Below are positions 16,289 to 25,404 of a stretch of 47,249 nt of DNA, piece by piece. The DNA is taken from IMG/VR virus record IMGVR_UViG_3300030329_003174, positions 1 through 47,249 of that record; one strand, 5' to 3'. Made by a program: the position numbers and the translations under genes. The notes under the pieces are model-generated. The model had not been told where the DNA came from. It ran no database searches and was given only the letters and a program-made list of their open reading frames with translations. The stretch's first letter is position 1. Each line of letters begins with the position of its first letter. The stretch comes from a virus.

Positions 16289-17998
16289 TTATTGTACTTG
16301 TCTAAATTTATCAATTAAATCTTCATTAGTTTCTTCAATTGTAGTTTGGTAGAATTGATCTCTTTCGAAAGATTCTCCAGGATTTGTACGAAGGTCTGTA
16401 GGTCTTCGTGTCTTAGTCCATTGATTAGCTTCTGCTAGTTGTCTATTTCTAATATCAGCTAATGTATCATAACCAAAAAGACTCCTGCCAAAATCCATCG
16501 CTACTTGCGTAGGATAATTCAACCAAGTAGTCGGATTATACCAAGTAGTCCTACCTTCACCTGTACTTTTTTTTATTTGTTTATCTTGATAAGCCCAAAG
16601 CTTTTCTAAATCATCTTTATAATCTAAATCAGATTCTATTTGCCTTGCAAAATCATCGTAATAATTCTTTCTTAAACTTTGTTCATATCTATCCCAATCT
16701 TCCTGAGTAGCATATTCTTGAGTATCATAAGGATTTGCTATTGAACCACCTTTTCTATACCCTTTAGGCTTAATATATCCACCTTCTTGCCAATCATCAT
16801 CATCATCCCAATTTGGATCCCATCCTTCATTCCTACTTTGAACTAAAGCGTCATATTCAGATCCAGTCATACCAGAACCTGCTAAAGATCCATAATCAAA
16901 TTCACCACCTAAGTCAGTTCTAACTTGATTATTACCTTGAGGATTTTGCTTTTTTAAAGCATCGAATAAGTTTGATTCAATTAAATTAGGGTTAGCTATA
17001 CTACCTCCTGAACCAGTGGCTCCTGGAGCCATGAATCCACCTGTCTGCATACCTCCTGCAAATAACTTCATTAGTTGCATCATCATTTCGGCATCTCCAC
17101 CACCTTCGCCACCTTGACCTTGTTGTCCTTGTTTCTGTTTTTTTAAATTGTCGAATAAATTGTTTTCTACTTGCACGGGACCAACCACTCTACCTACTCC
17201 TCCAGACGCACCTGGATCCATAAAACCACCTGATTGAAATCTAGGATAAGCTTCATTGTTTATGTAATCCAAAAACCCTTTACCTAGTTTTTTAACAGCA
17301 TTACGGTTTAATACATACTCACCATCTTCAAGCATTGCAGGGTTTGTATCTCCAGTTTCATTCCCTGGTATATAACTACCTCTTTTTAAATTATCAAATT
17401 CCTCTGAGCTACCAGTATCCTCGTCAATCAAGGTATCTCCTGAATAATCTATATTAGGATCTGGAACAGTAGTTGTAGTAGTAGGTGGTACAGTAGATTG
17501 ACCTTGTCCCAATAAACTAGCTAAAGATCCTATAATACCGCTTCCAATATTCCTCATATCTTTACTTATCTTATCTATTTGGCCAGTAAATGGATTAACA
17601 ATTTTCATACCTTGAATCCATGGATGAGTACGTTGAATTTGATGAGCTTGCATCCACTGATCATAATCATTCTTCATTTGGGTTTGAGATAATTGACTCT
17701 GTATATCTGGGTATCTCTTATTATACCATTCATCAAAAGGCCTTTTATTTCCATCAGAATCATACTCAGGATTCTCCTCATACTCCTTAAAAGCTTGACC
17801 TCTATGCATTTGCAAACGCCATTTCTCAGCAAGATTTCTATCTTGAGCAGCATCAAACCTATCCGTGTCGTATCTTCTATCACTTTCTCTACGCTCTTCA
17901 GCCCATTTAACAGCATCGTTAACTTTACTCAACGGATCTACTTGAACAGGTTGTTGTATTTGGCCTCCTCCTATTATTCTTGGTGCATTAAATCCCAT
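16289..17998 (-). CDS. Internal/ejection-type virion protein with Q-x-G-G motifs
   Basis: 569 residues, low-complexity Gly/Gln/Asp-rich. It carries FQSGGF (near 254), MQTGGF (near 317) and WQEGGY (near 403) plus a fourth variant YRKGGS shortly after. Around 190-250, ..NETGDTNPAMLEDGEYVLNR.. looks like the 'DGEYVL' segment common in phage internal and tape-measure-type proteins. Start overlaps the previous stop by one base. Probably injected with the DNA together with its neighbours. Confidence 0.7.
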   Translation of the reverse strand: MGFNAPRIIGGGQIQQPVQVDPLSKVNDAVKWAEERRESDRRYDTDRFDAAQDRNLAEKWRLQMHRGQAFKEYEENPEYDSDGNKRPFDEWYNKRYPDIQSQLSQTQMKNDYDQWMQAHQIQRTHPWIQGMKIVNPFTGQIDKISKDMRNIGSGIIGSLASLLGQGQSTVPPTTTTTVPDPNIDYSGDTLIDEDTGSSEEFDNLKRGSYIPGNETGDTNPAMLEDGEYVLNRNAVKKLGKGFLDYINNEAYPRFQSGGFMDPGASGGVGRVVGPVQVENNLFDNLKKQKQGQQGQGGEGGGDAEMMMQLMKLFAGGMQTGGFMAPGATGSGGSIANPNLIESNLFDALKKQNPQGNNQVRTDLGGEFDYGSLAGSGMTGSEYDALVQSRNEGWDPNWDDDDDWQEGGYIKPKGYRKGGSIANPYDTQEYATQEDWDRYEQSLRKNYYDDFARQIESDLDYKDDLEKLWAYQDKQIKKSTGEGRTTWYNPTTWLNYPTQVAMDFGRSLFGYDTLADIRNRQLAEANQWTKTRRPTDLRTNPGESFERDQFYQTTIEETNEDLIDKFRQVQ

Positions 17999-19509
17999 TA
18001 TTTTACCTCCTTAAGTAAAGATATCATGGCGTTCATCTCTTCTATCATTGAATCGATTGGAATCCCTGATATCCTATAACCTCTATCTTCAGTTAATAGA
18101 TCATAGCTTCTAGTTACTCCATCATACCATTTAATATTTATTATTTGTTTTCCATTTATAGAATCACCTACATTATATTCTTTTGAATGAATACCTTTTA
18201 TTTTATGCATATCGCATAAATCTATAGTATCTCCATCATCAAAGTATATTCTTAAAAATCTTTTTAAGTTCGGGTTTTCTCTATACTCATGTTTTTGCAT
18301 TATTTCTACAGGCTTACTTCCGTAACCATTTACAGAATCACCTGCCTTTAAATCTTCAATAGCAATACGTCCATTAGGCGTATCTATCTTAGTTCCTTCA
18401 GGTATGCACATAAAGAAGCTTTTAACTGCACCCCCAATACTACCTATAGTATTTGCAACATTTCCTGCATTCCCTTGCATTTGAGCATTCATTTGCGATG
18501 CATTAAATTGTTGAGCGGCAAAGTCTTGAGATGCATTCCATGATTGCCAATTCATTTGATTGCCTACATTAAATTGCTGAGCATTTTGCATTTGTTGTGC
18601 ATTAAATTGACTCATTTGATTTTGTTGTCCAGCACTCCATTGATTTGCTTGATTAGCAGCTTGAGCTCCAAAAGATGCTGCAGCATTCTGAGCAGCTTGA
18701 TTTGCTAAGCTAAATTGATTTTGCTGACTTGCTCCAAATTGTGATGCTGTATTTTGAGCACCAGCTGTAAATTGAGATGCTTGATTTTGAGCAGCAGCTC
18801 CAAACTGAGCAGCTTGATTTGCTGCTTGCTGATTAGCTAACGACTGCTGCAACATATTAGATTCTTGCTGTCCAGCCATATTACCTGCTTGACTTAAAGC
18901 TTGCAATCCTAAACCTGCACCTGTAGTAGCAATATCAGTAGCTCCTCTTCTTTGTTGTTCTCCAGCAGTTGCTTGAGCTTGATTATTTAATATATTCCTA
19001 AGTCCACCACTACCCATTCCTCTAGATGCTAACATAGCATCCTGTTGAGCCATTTGTTGACCAGCCTGTTGTCCAGTAGTTTCTGCTAATATAGACTGCT
19101 GACCTTTAGCCCATTGACTAGATGGATCCATAAATTGATCGGCTGCTCCCATAGCCTGCCCTAATATATTACTAAAATCTTGACCTGTTTGATAATTACC
19201 CATAGCAGCACCATAACCCTGTCCAGAATAACCAGCGGCTCCATAGCCTTGAGCGGGTCCTAAAGTACTGGCATTATATCCTTGACCAGTATATCCTTGT
19301 GCTGTACCAGTTTGACCTTGAGTATTCCATGCAGGATTGTACTCTTGATTTTGCCAATTTGCATATTGCAAATCTTCTGGTTCAATTTGTCCAGTAACAG
19401 CGTTCCAAGCTGAATTTATCAATCCACCTTCACCTGTTATACCAAGACCTCCAGCTCCTATAGTATTATCCCATCCTTTTCTAACAGCTCTACTTACCTG
19501 ATGTGCCAT
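17998..19509 (-). CDS. Gln/Ala-rich virion protein with C-terminal Hint domain
   Basis: 503 residues. The first ~360 are built from irregular Asn/Gln/Ala/Phe repeats (..NQASQF.., ..NAQQMQNAQQF..), low-complexity and probably fibrous. From C368 a Hint fold begins: MCIPEGTKIDTPNG, then IEDLKAGDSVNGYG, LCDMHKIKG (block B His), and SYDLLTEDRGYRISGIPID. The Cys nucleophile of a self-splicing/hedgehog-type domain is present, but the usual terminal His-Asn is absent, so cleavage or ligation at the N-side (hog-like) rather than splicing is expected. Function in the particle unknown. Confidence 0.8.
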   Translation of the reverse strand: MAHQVSRAVRKGWDNTIGAGGLGITGEGGLINSAWNAVTGQIEPEDLQYANWQNQEYNPAWNTQGQTGTAQGYTGQGYNASTLGPAQGYGAAGYSGQGYGAAMGNYQTGQDFSNILGQAMGAADQFMDPSSQWAKGQQSILAETTGQQAGQQMAQQDAMLASRGMGSGGLRNILNNQAQATAGEQQRRGATDIATTGAGLGLQALSQAGNMAGQQESNMLQQSLANQQAANQAAQFGAAAQNQASQFTAGAQNTASQFGASQQNQFSLANQAAQNAAASFGAQAANQANQWSAGQQNQMSQFNAQQMQNAQQFNVGNQMNWQSWNASQDFAAQQFNASQMNAQMQGNAGNVANTIGSIGGAVKSFFMCIPEGTKIDTPNGRIAIEDLKAGDSVNGYGSKPVEIMQKHEYRENPNLKRFLRIYFDDGDTIDLCDMHKIKGIHSKEYNVGDSINGKQIINIKWYDGVTRSYDLLTEDRGYRISGIPIDSMIEEMNAMISLLKEVK

Positions 19510-19510
19510 A

Positions 19511-19993
19511 TTATTCCCCTACCTTATATACATAACACACTTCAAAGGGCTTAAAACCCTTTTTCTTATAGAAATCTTTTATCTTTGGATTCCAAGTATA
19601 ATGTGTCATTTGAATTCGTTTAGCGTTATTATTTTTAAACCATTCCATTAATTTCTCAAATAGCATGATCCCTGCCTTGCTACCTCTATGTTCTTTTTTA
19701 ACAAACCAAAAATCTTCACAGCCCCATATTATATTAGACCAATGATGCTCTGAAACTGAACCTCCAGCTATACCTATTATTTTATCATTTAACTCTGCAA
19801 CATATATGATAAAAGGTATTCCAGCCTGAGCTCTTTCAACGTAGAAATTATAAAATTTATTTTTATTAGTGACGTTAGGATCTTCTAATTCTTTTATATT
19901 TCCATTTATCTCAGAAACAAAACTATCTAATACGATATCTGCTATATCCATTAATTCTTCTGGTTTTGCTCTTCTTATTCTTAATTTAGCCAT
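19511..19993 (-). CDS. GNAT-family N-acetyltransferase
   Basis: 160 residues with the GNAT pattern: N-terminal IRRAKPEELMDIADIV, core strand IIGIAGGSV, acetyl-CoA loop VKKEHRGSKAGIMLFEKL (about 102-119), and C-terminal FYKKKGFKPF. It transfers an acetyl group to an amine; the substrate cannot be read. It is embedded between virion genes and overlaps the upstream small gene by 8 bases, so it is expressed late. Modification of a virion or host protein during assembly is an inference. Confidence 0.85.
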   Translation of the reverse strand: MAKLRIRRAKPEELMDIADIVLDSFVSEINGNIKELEDPNVTNKNKFYNFYVERAQAGIPFIIYVAELNDKIIGIAGGSVSEHHWSNIIWGCEDFWFVKKEHRGSKAGIMLFEKLMEWFKNNNAKRIQMTHYTWNPKIKDFYKKKGFKPFEVCYVYKVGE

Positions 19994-20240
19994 CTATTAA
20001 TACTCCCTCTGATCTCGCCCAACCATCATTAGTTCTGAACTCTATATAATACTTACTACCAGATCCATCTTGAGATTGAACTATTCTTATATCACCTGCT
20101 TTACCTTCATTTCCAACTTCATTTAAGGAGAATCTATTTACAGCATTAATAACTTCATTTATGTCATCATATATTTGCTGAATAGCTCTTTCCATATCTG
20201 CAGGTACTTTACCAGGTGTTCTTTTCTTCAACTTAGGCAT
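19986..20240 (-). CDS. Small tail-associated protein, 84 aa
   Basis: A short basic N-terminus, then a helical trimer-like segment (..DMERAIQQIYDDINEVINAVNRF..) and a beta-rich C-terminus (..GDIRIVQSQDGSGSKYYIEFRTNDGW..). This 'coil then GKAGDIRIV' layout is common beside tail nozzle genes in podoviruses and may make a small spike or fibre tip. It overlaps both neighbours. Function not established. Confidence 0.7.
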   Translation of the reverse strand: MPKLKKRTPGKVPADMERAIQQIYDDINEVINAVNRFSLNEVGNEGKAGDIRIVQSQDGSGSKYYIEFRTNDGWARSEGVLIDG

Positions 20241-23200
20241 TATGAAACCTCTACTAAGTTACGAAATCTTCTAAAGGTAATGCCAATACTATCTATTTCT
20301 GTAGAAGAATCTCCTGGTTCAACTTTAAGTTGTATGAGCCTTTTTTTCTCTTTTGATAAATCTCTCTTTACTATATTAGTTTCAGACCCACCATCAGTTG
20401 TTGCTGTAGCATCGGTAGAGTAATCATAATATACAGTAACAGTTGGTGTATCATCACTACCATCTCCTGTGTATGCAACAGTAGCTTCGTAGAATTTTTT
20501 CTTTTGAGTTTTATGTTGCATTGAAATTCTTTTTGACAGCCAATACCAATCATCTTTTAAAGTAGAGCTTGAATACATTTGATATAAATCCCCATCGTCA
20601 TTTGGAATACCTAATATTTCTCCCTTTTTACCATTCAAAACTCCTATTAAATTTGGATTAGACCATATATTCCAACTTTGTCTAATAGCACTATAAGACC
20701 ACGCCAATGTTGCTGTAATATAAACTACGAAACATTTTCGCTTAGATTCAAATGCAACTTTGGGAGCATATGAACTTGTATTAAGTAAATCTAAATAACC
20801 TCTAGCAGCATCGCCAGTTAATATACTATCACCTATAGGTACAGGTTGTTGTCCATTGTGTAAATAAATATTATTATTATCACAATACATCATACCAAAA
20901 TCAGATACAGCTATTGAATCTGGACCTAAACATCCAGCTCCATTAAACTCGTCTTCTATATACATATTATTAGGATCTATTTTCAATGTCTGACTTTCAT
21001 TAAATACATATATTCGTCCATTAAATGCTTGTATAGCAGTTGGAACAAATGGAAGTTTTAAGAAATCTAAAGCCCAATTTATCAATGAAGGTTTATAAGG
21101 AAGTGATTTATAAAGAATGTTTGATCCAGTATGTTGAGAATGATGATCGCAATTTGCTATAAACAAAGAACTATTTAATTGAGTTGATAGCTTATATTTA
21201 ACATTAGAATCTGTCATAGCTTCAAATAAGCCAGACATAGTTTCATAAGTAGCTCCAGATGGACCACTATCTGTAAAGGATACTTGTTTAAAATGACCAG
21301 TGCTTGATAGCTCATCTCCTTCATTAACTGCTGCTGATATTCCATCGTAATAGGAACTAGATACACTTAAAGTTCTTGCTTCGACAGTTGTTAAATCAAT
21401 CTCTCCCATAAAATGATAAAATCCACCAATTTTTCTATCTGTAGTAGATATACTAGTTGCTCTATAAATTCTAATAGCAGTTACTCTTTTTGGTAAATTG
21501 TCTGTATTAAATGTAAATGCTAACTCCACTTGTTTTCCATTAGACCATATATGTCTTGCTGCTCCAAGTGGAGATTCTTGAAATCCATCATATACAAATG
21601 AATATCTATAGAAATAACCAGCATTAGCTTGATGAAAACTAGATGCAGTAGAAGTTTGCCTAACTGTTCCTTCATCATCACGAGTATCATCTCTACTATT
21701 TCTTTGGCTTAAAAATAAAGGAGCTCCGAATTGTGTTCTTATAGAAGAATCGTCTCCAGTACTAGTATCCCAATCATCTGAAGTGGTATATTTATTTAAT
21801 TGTCTAAATCTATTCCTAACTGCAGAGCTAGAAGAATTTCCATCACATACTGGTAGATTGACATCTGACGGAATACTTATTATCGATGTATCACTAATTC
21901 TTATTGGTATTTGAGTAGTATCATCATCTTCTACTATTTTAACAGTAATTGCACTAACATGAGTAGCATTGTAATTTGGATTATCAAATTCAGCTATATT
22001 TATTTCCATAGAATTTGTAGACCAATCTTTAACAACTGCATAAGCCGATTTAATAACATCGTAAGGAGATTTGTACATCATATTATTTATCTCCCTAATT
22101 CCATTAGTACCAGTTCGTAAACTTGCATCATTTAAATAAAGCAATCTATCATTAGACCCAGCTAATAAATCTCCAGCATTTCCCGATGGATTTGGAACGT
22201 ATATTAAACTCATGCCAGTAGTAACATCAAGATCACCACCTGAAGTTTTAAAATATAAAGTACTTCCATATCCGTTTCTAAAATAAACTCCTGGCCTATC
22301 ATAGCTATTATTAACTTGTATTAATGAGGCATTAAAACATTCAGGAAATCGCCATACATCGTAATCAGTATCAGTATACCAACCACCAGTTAAATTGTTT
22401 TCACCACTACCAGGAGGTAACCAATTTTCTGTTTTATTTTCACTATCATGCTGATAGCCTAATCCTAAAGGAGTAAAATCAGTAAAAGCTAATGATGTAG
22501 TAGCTTCATCTAAAGTAGCTTTAAATACAGCAGCTGCACTTGTGCATACCCATATCTCTCTAGCACTTCCAGTATTTAATTCTAATATATCACTAAAAGA
22601 CCCATGATATTCGCATTCAGAAGCACCATCCCAATAACTATCTATAAAGTCCCATTTATGACTTGTAGCATCTCCTCCAGCTACATTGTCTAAAGTTTCC
22701 CAGTGCTGAGATCCTCCTCTATTAGTTTTTATAACAGCATTTAAATCAGTAGTATAAGTAGCTATCAATTCTAAATCAGACGCTCTTAAACGGTAAATTA
22801 AGAATGTTTGATCTACATTTGTAGTTCCATAATCCGATATCCTCCATTTTTCTGAAACTAAAACCCATATATTGCTATTATCAGATGACATAGATATACC
22901 ATTTACATAGCCTAATACATTTTTACTCCGCTCCATAACAGCACCATCTGAAATTCGTATTTTTGTAATTTCTCCACTAGAAAATTTCACAGAATCAGAT
23001 ATAGAGCTTCTATCACTATAACAGCCTTGCCTACCAGCATCAGCTACATATATATAAGAACCATCGGAACAAGCTGTTGTAGTTTCATTGAACATATTAG
23101 GAGGATACAAAGTATCTTCAACCATAGATAGTTCATTTGTTGCATCAACTCCAAACTGTCCATGATCAAGTCTTCCAATCCATTGGGGATCTTCTCCAGC

Positions 23201-23590
23201 AGATGTGCCTTGACCTAAATAAACAGCTCCTTCCATAACTTGCATTGAAACCTCATCATTAGATGAAGTAAGAGTGCCTAAAGATGATTCAAGGGTACTT
23301 CCAGTGTTTATATATATATCCTCAGCTTTATAAATAGTATTATTAGATTTTTTGTATGATATTAAATCATGCTTTGTAGGATCTGTTGTATTTTGTAATA
23401 ATACATTTTTTTCATGCCCCATATCATATTGTAAACGCTCATCACCAGGAATACCTTTCAATCTACCGTCTTCTGCTATAGGATCAATATTCAAAGAGTC
23501 TGATGCCGCTTCTAACGGTATATCAGTAACCGATGGATTACATATAGTACCTCTATTAAACATAGTTAATTCTACAAGCTCTTTAGGCAT
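20240..23590 (-). CDS. Tail nozzle / stabilisation-type protein
   Basis: 1116 residues from the ATG at 23590, preferred over a longer frame because GGAGAGGA lies just upstream. The protein is beta-rich with propeller-like repeats (..AFNGRIYVFNESQTLKIDP.., ..GMMYCDNNNIYLHNGQQPVPIGD..). The C-terminal part resembles tail-tube nozzle and DNA-stabilisation proteins of short-tailed phages (P22 gp10 / T7 gp12 role). The start overlaps the phosphoesterase stop by 8 bp. Assignment rests on size, context and the repeat style. Confidence 0.65.
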   Translation of the reverse strand: MPKELVELTMFNRGTICNPSVTDIPLEAASDSLNIDPIAEDGRLKGIPGDERLQYDMGHEKNVLLQNTTDPTKHDLISYKKSNNTIYKAEDIYINTGSTLESSLGTLTSSNDEVSMQVMEGAVYLGQGTSAGEDPQWIGRLDHGQFGVDATNELSMVEDTLYPPNMFNETTTACSDGSYIYVADAGRQGCYSDRSSISDSVKFSSGEITKIRISDGAVMERSKNVLGYVNGISMSSDNSNIWVLVSEKWRISDYGTTNVDQTFLIYRLRASDLELIATYTTDLNAVIKTNRGGSQHWETLDNVAGGDATSHKWDFIDSYWDGASECEYHGSFSDILELNTGSAREIWVCTSAAAVFKATLDEATTSLAFTDFTPLGLGYQHDSENKTENWLPPGSGENNLTGGWYTDTDYDVWRFPECFNASLIQVNNSYDRPGVYFRNGYGSTLYFKTSGGDLDVTTGMSLIYVPNPSGNAGDLLAGSNDRLLYLNDASLRTGTNGIREINNMMYKSPYDVIKSAYAVVKDWSTNSMEINIAEFDNPNYNATHVSAITVKIVEDDDTTQIPIRISDTSIISIPSDVNLPVCDGNSSSSAVRNRFRQLNKYTTSDDWDTSTGDDSSIRTQFGAPLFLSQRNSRDDTRDDEGTVRQTSTASSFHQANAGYFYRYSFVYDGFQESPLGAARHIWSNGKQVELAFTFNTDNLPKRVTAIRIYRATSISTTDRKIGGFYHFMGEIDLTTVEARTLSVSSSYYDGISAAVNEGDELSSTGHFKQVSFTDSGPSGATYETMSGLFEAMTDSNVKYKLSTQLNSSLFIANCDHHSQHTGSNILYKSLPYKPSLINWALDFLKLPFVPTAIQAFNGRIYVFNESQTLKIDPNNMYIEDEFNGAGCLGPDSIAVSDFGMMYCDNNNIYLHNGQQPVPIGDSILTGDAARGYLDLLNTSSYAPKVAFESKRKCFVVYITATLAWSYSAIRQSWNIWSNPNLIGVLNGKKGEILGIPNDDGDLYQMYSSSTLKDDWYWLSKRISMQHKTQKKKFYEATVAYTGDGSDDTPTVTVYYDYSTDATATTDGGSETNIVKRDLSKEKKRLIQLKVEPGDSSTEIDSIGITFRRFRNLVEVS

Positions 23591-24356
23591 ATATTTCCTC
23601 TCCCCAAAGTGTAGTTTTTCCATTTATAATTTCAATCACTTCTACTTTAAAATCTCCATTTTTAAACCAATCGACAATAGCAAATGCGTGATTCCAGTTA
23701 TGCAATCTACCTCTTAACCATTTGTTATTTTCAGGACTCATATCTTTTAAACACCCCATCGACCAAGCACCAATCGTGCCACCCAATTTAGTAAGGGTAT
23801 GCCTTTGAATATCATGAGTATGTCCATACATAATGTTTTCCCCATAACAATCAAGATGCTTTTTAGCGTGATAAGTGGTTGCATACGCTCCATGTAAAAA
23901 TGTTAGCTTTCCAATTTTAACTGGTTCATTGTAACTATAATATTCATAACCTCTCTCATCCCATTTGCAAGCCTCTCTAAAAGTATAACCTTCTAAATAA
24001 GGATTTGCATCTACAAATGCATCTAACCATTCATCATGATTACCTGCACATATTATACGTTCTTTGCATCCTATATCATCCAAGGCATCATCAAATAGAT
24101 CTAAGCCTTCATTGACAGCTTCTATCTCTTTATCAACTTCAGGCAATTGATATTCAAGGGGTGGTTGCTTGATTTTTTTATACTTCCAAGCACTAACACT
24201 TTCCCATTCACCTACATCTCCTAAATTAATAAAGAGATCAGGTTTAACTATTCTTATTGCTTGCAGAACAACACTTATCGCATCCTTGTCTTCGATTGGA
24301 AAGTGTTGATCTGGAATAACAATTGCTCTCTTCGTAAGAGACATTATTACTTTCAA
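23583..24356 (-). CDS. Calcineurin-like metallophosphoesterase
   Basis: 257 residues from TTG at 24356, or 253 from ATG at 24344 (..SLTKRAIVIPDQH); neither has a strong ribosome site. Motifs of the family are in order: PDQH (D-x-H), NLGDVGE (GD), AGNHDEW (GNH[DE]), LHGAY and YGHTHD (GHxH), giving the usual two-metal centre. It hydrolyses phosphoesters; nucleotide, nucleic-acid or peptide-phosphate substrates cannot be distinguished. It lies between lysis and tail genes in the late operon, which is an uncommon place for it. Confidence 0.88.
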   Translation of the reverse strand: MKVIMSLTKRAIVIPDQHFPIEDKDAISVVLQAIRIVKPDLFINLGDVGEWESVSAWKYKKIKQPPLEYQLPEVDKEIEAVNEGLDLFDDALDDIGCKERIICAGNHDEWLDAFVDANPYLEGYTFREACKWDERGYEYYSYNEPVKIGKLTFLHGAYATTYHAKKHLDCYGENIMYGHTHDIQRHTLTKLGGTIGAWSMGCLKDMSPENNKWLRGRLHNWNHAFAIVDWFKNGDFKVEVIEIINGKTTLWGEEIYA

Positions 24357-24420
24357 ATAGCGTTAATACTGTATGACTAGAACAGTAGTAATTTTCCTTA
24401 ATACTTATGGTAGCCATATT

Positions 24421-24549
24421 TCAATGTTCCTTTTTATAGTTTTTAGCTTGTTTAGGAGAATGACTAATATTCTCACTAATATCAAACCTGTTAACTGCTT
24501 TACCTGCTTTAAATAAAAAAAAGATTACTATAAGCAGTATGTATCGCAA
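24421..24549 (-). CDS. Possible 42-aa membrane peptide after lysozyme (TTG start)
   Basis: The TTG at 24549 immediately follows the lysozyme stop (TAATTG). The product has an N-terminal membrane helix YILLIVIFFLF followed by a basic, hydrophilic tail ending KKEH. A signal-anchor peptide next to a lysozyme could be a holin, antiholin or spanin-like component. There is no strong ribosome site, so it would depend on re-initiation. The 64 bases before the phosphoesterase hold no other convincing gene. Confidence 0.4.
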   Translation of the reverse strand: MRYILLIVIFFLFKAGKAVNRFDISENISHSPKQAKNYKKEH

Positions 24550-24954
24550 TTAGAGATTTCTTATAATATCACTAAGCTCTTTAGCTCGATTCGGTGTTTG
24601 TTTCGCCCAACGGGAATCGAGTAACTCATCTGCTGCAATCTTCCATTGAAACATTTGCATTGCATGTAAAGCCTTTTTAAACTTAGATACTCCAGTAACA
24701 CCCATTTGGTAAGACATATTTACTAATACTCCTTGTACTTCATGAGGAACAGTGTCTAGCCAATCAAACTTATCTCTAATACGCTTTATCAGTTTTTCTA
24801 ATTTTCTAAGAAGAATTTCTTCTGCTATATCTTCATCTAACTCTAGGTCTTTAATAGCAAAACCATAACCTATAGTATCATAACCTTCAGTACATTTATA
24901 TACTCTAGATCTAAATCCTTCATGCTCTTTGATTTTTTTTAATAAATCTTCCAT
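24550..24954 (-). CDS. T4-type lysozyme (GH24 endolysin)
   Basis: 134 residues. The N-terminus aligns with T4 lysozyme: KEHEGFRSRVYKCTEGYDTIGYG, in two parts; catalytic Glu is E12, and T27 corresponds to T26 of T4. The position of T4 Asp20 is occupied by C21. In T4 lysozyme an engineered Cys at that site is known to keep activity, so this natural form is probably active. It degrades peptidoglycan at the end of infection. No signal peptide; it needs a holin, candidates for which lie directly upstream and downstream. Overlaps the upstream gene by one base. Confidence 0.9.
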   Translation of the reverse strand: MEDLLKKIKEHEGFRSRVYKCTEGYDTIGYGFAIKDLELDEDIAEEILLRKLEKLIKRIRDKFDWLDTVPHEVQGVLVNMSYQMGVTGVSKFKKALHAMQMFQWKIAADELLDSRWAKQTPNRAKELSDIIRNL

Positions 24955-25250
24955 TATCTATCTGATCTTAATCCTGATATAAACTTCTTTAAACCAGTTA
25001 CAATAACATTGTCTAGCAAGTCTATAAACCAAGGTTCTACTACTTTATTCCATACTTTTTTAGTAGCACTCCATTTAGATAGCCCTAAAGTACAAGCTAC
25101 ACCTGCACCATACATTACCTTACCCACTTTATCTTTAATAGCGTCATTAGGTATTTTTTTCAAAACCCAAGCTAAGCCTACACCAGCAGCACCTGCTCCT
25201 GAATATACAGCTGCTTTGCTTGTTACTAAAGCTGTTAATGAATCTATCAT
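24954..25250 (-). CDS. Lysis-cassette membrane protein, holin candidate
   Basis: 98 residues with two hydrophobic stretches (AAVYSGAGAAGVGLAWVL, about 14-31; VMYGAGVACTLGLSKW, about 45-60) and an amphipathic, charged C-terminus. Two membrane segments, small size and direct overlap with the lysozyme start suggest a class II-type holin or antiholin. No family recognised. Confidence 0.65.
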   Translation of the reverse strand: MIDSLTALVTSKAAVYSGAGAAGVGLAWVLKKIPNDAIKDKVGKVMYGAGVACTLGLSKWSATKKVWNKVVEPWFIDLLDNVIVTGLKKFISGLRSDR

Positions 25251-25396
25251 TTTAACTCCTTTTTTATTTTAATTATCAAATATACTAAAGTTGCTACTGC
25301 AACCCCAAAACTTACCAATTCTGGCAACATATCAGTTATTGAAACTATCCAACCACTGACTCCTATTGTACTTGTTTTTAATGTATCTAAATCCAA
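25247..25396 (-). CDS. Small holin-like protein (TTG start), overlapping the next gene
   Basis: 49 residues starting TTG at 25396, five bases after AGGAG. The stop overlaps the next start as ATGA, so the pair is translationally coupled. The C-terminal half is a membrane helix (LVSFGVAVATLVYLIIKI) followed by KKELK. A single-helix protein directly before a two-helix protein and a lysozyme fits a holin/antiholin pair. It is missed by ORF callers that require ATG or a minimum of 60 residues. Confidence 0.65.
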   Translation of the reverse strand: MDLDTLKTSTIGVSGWIVSITDMLPELVSFGVAVATLVYLIIKIKKELK

Positions 25397-25404
25397 TTCT
25401 TCTC

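Noticed and set aside
24357-24420. Additional ATG frame upstream of the phosphoesterase
   Set aside because: It overlaps the phosphoesterase in another frame and gives a Ser/Asn/Cys-rich translation without features.
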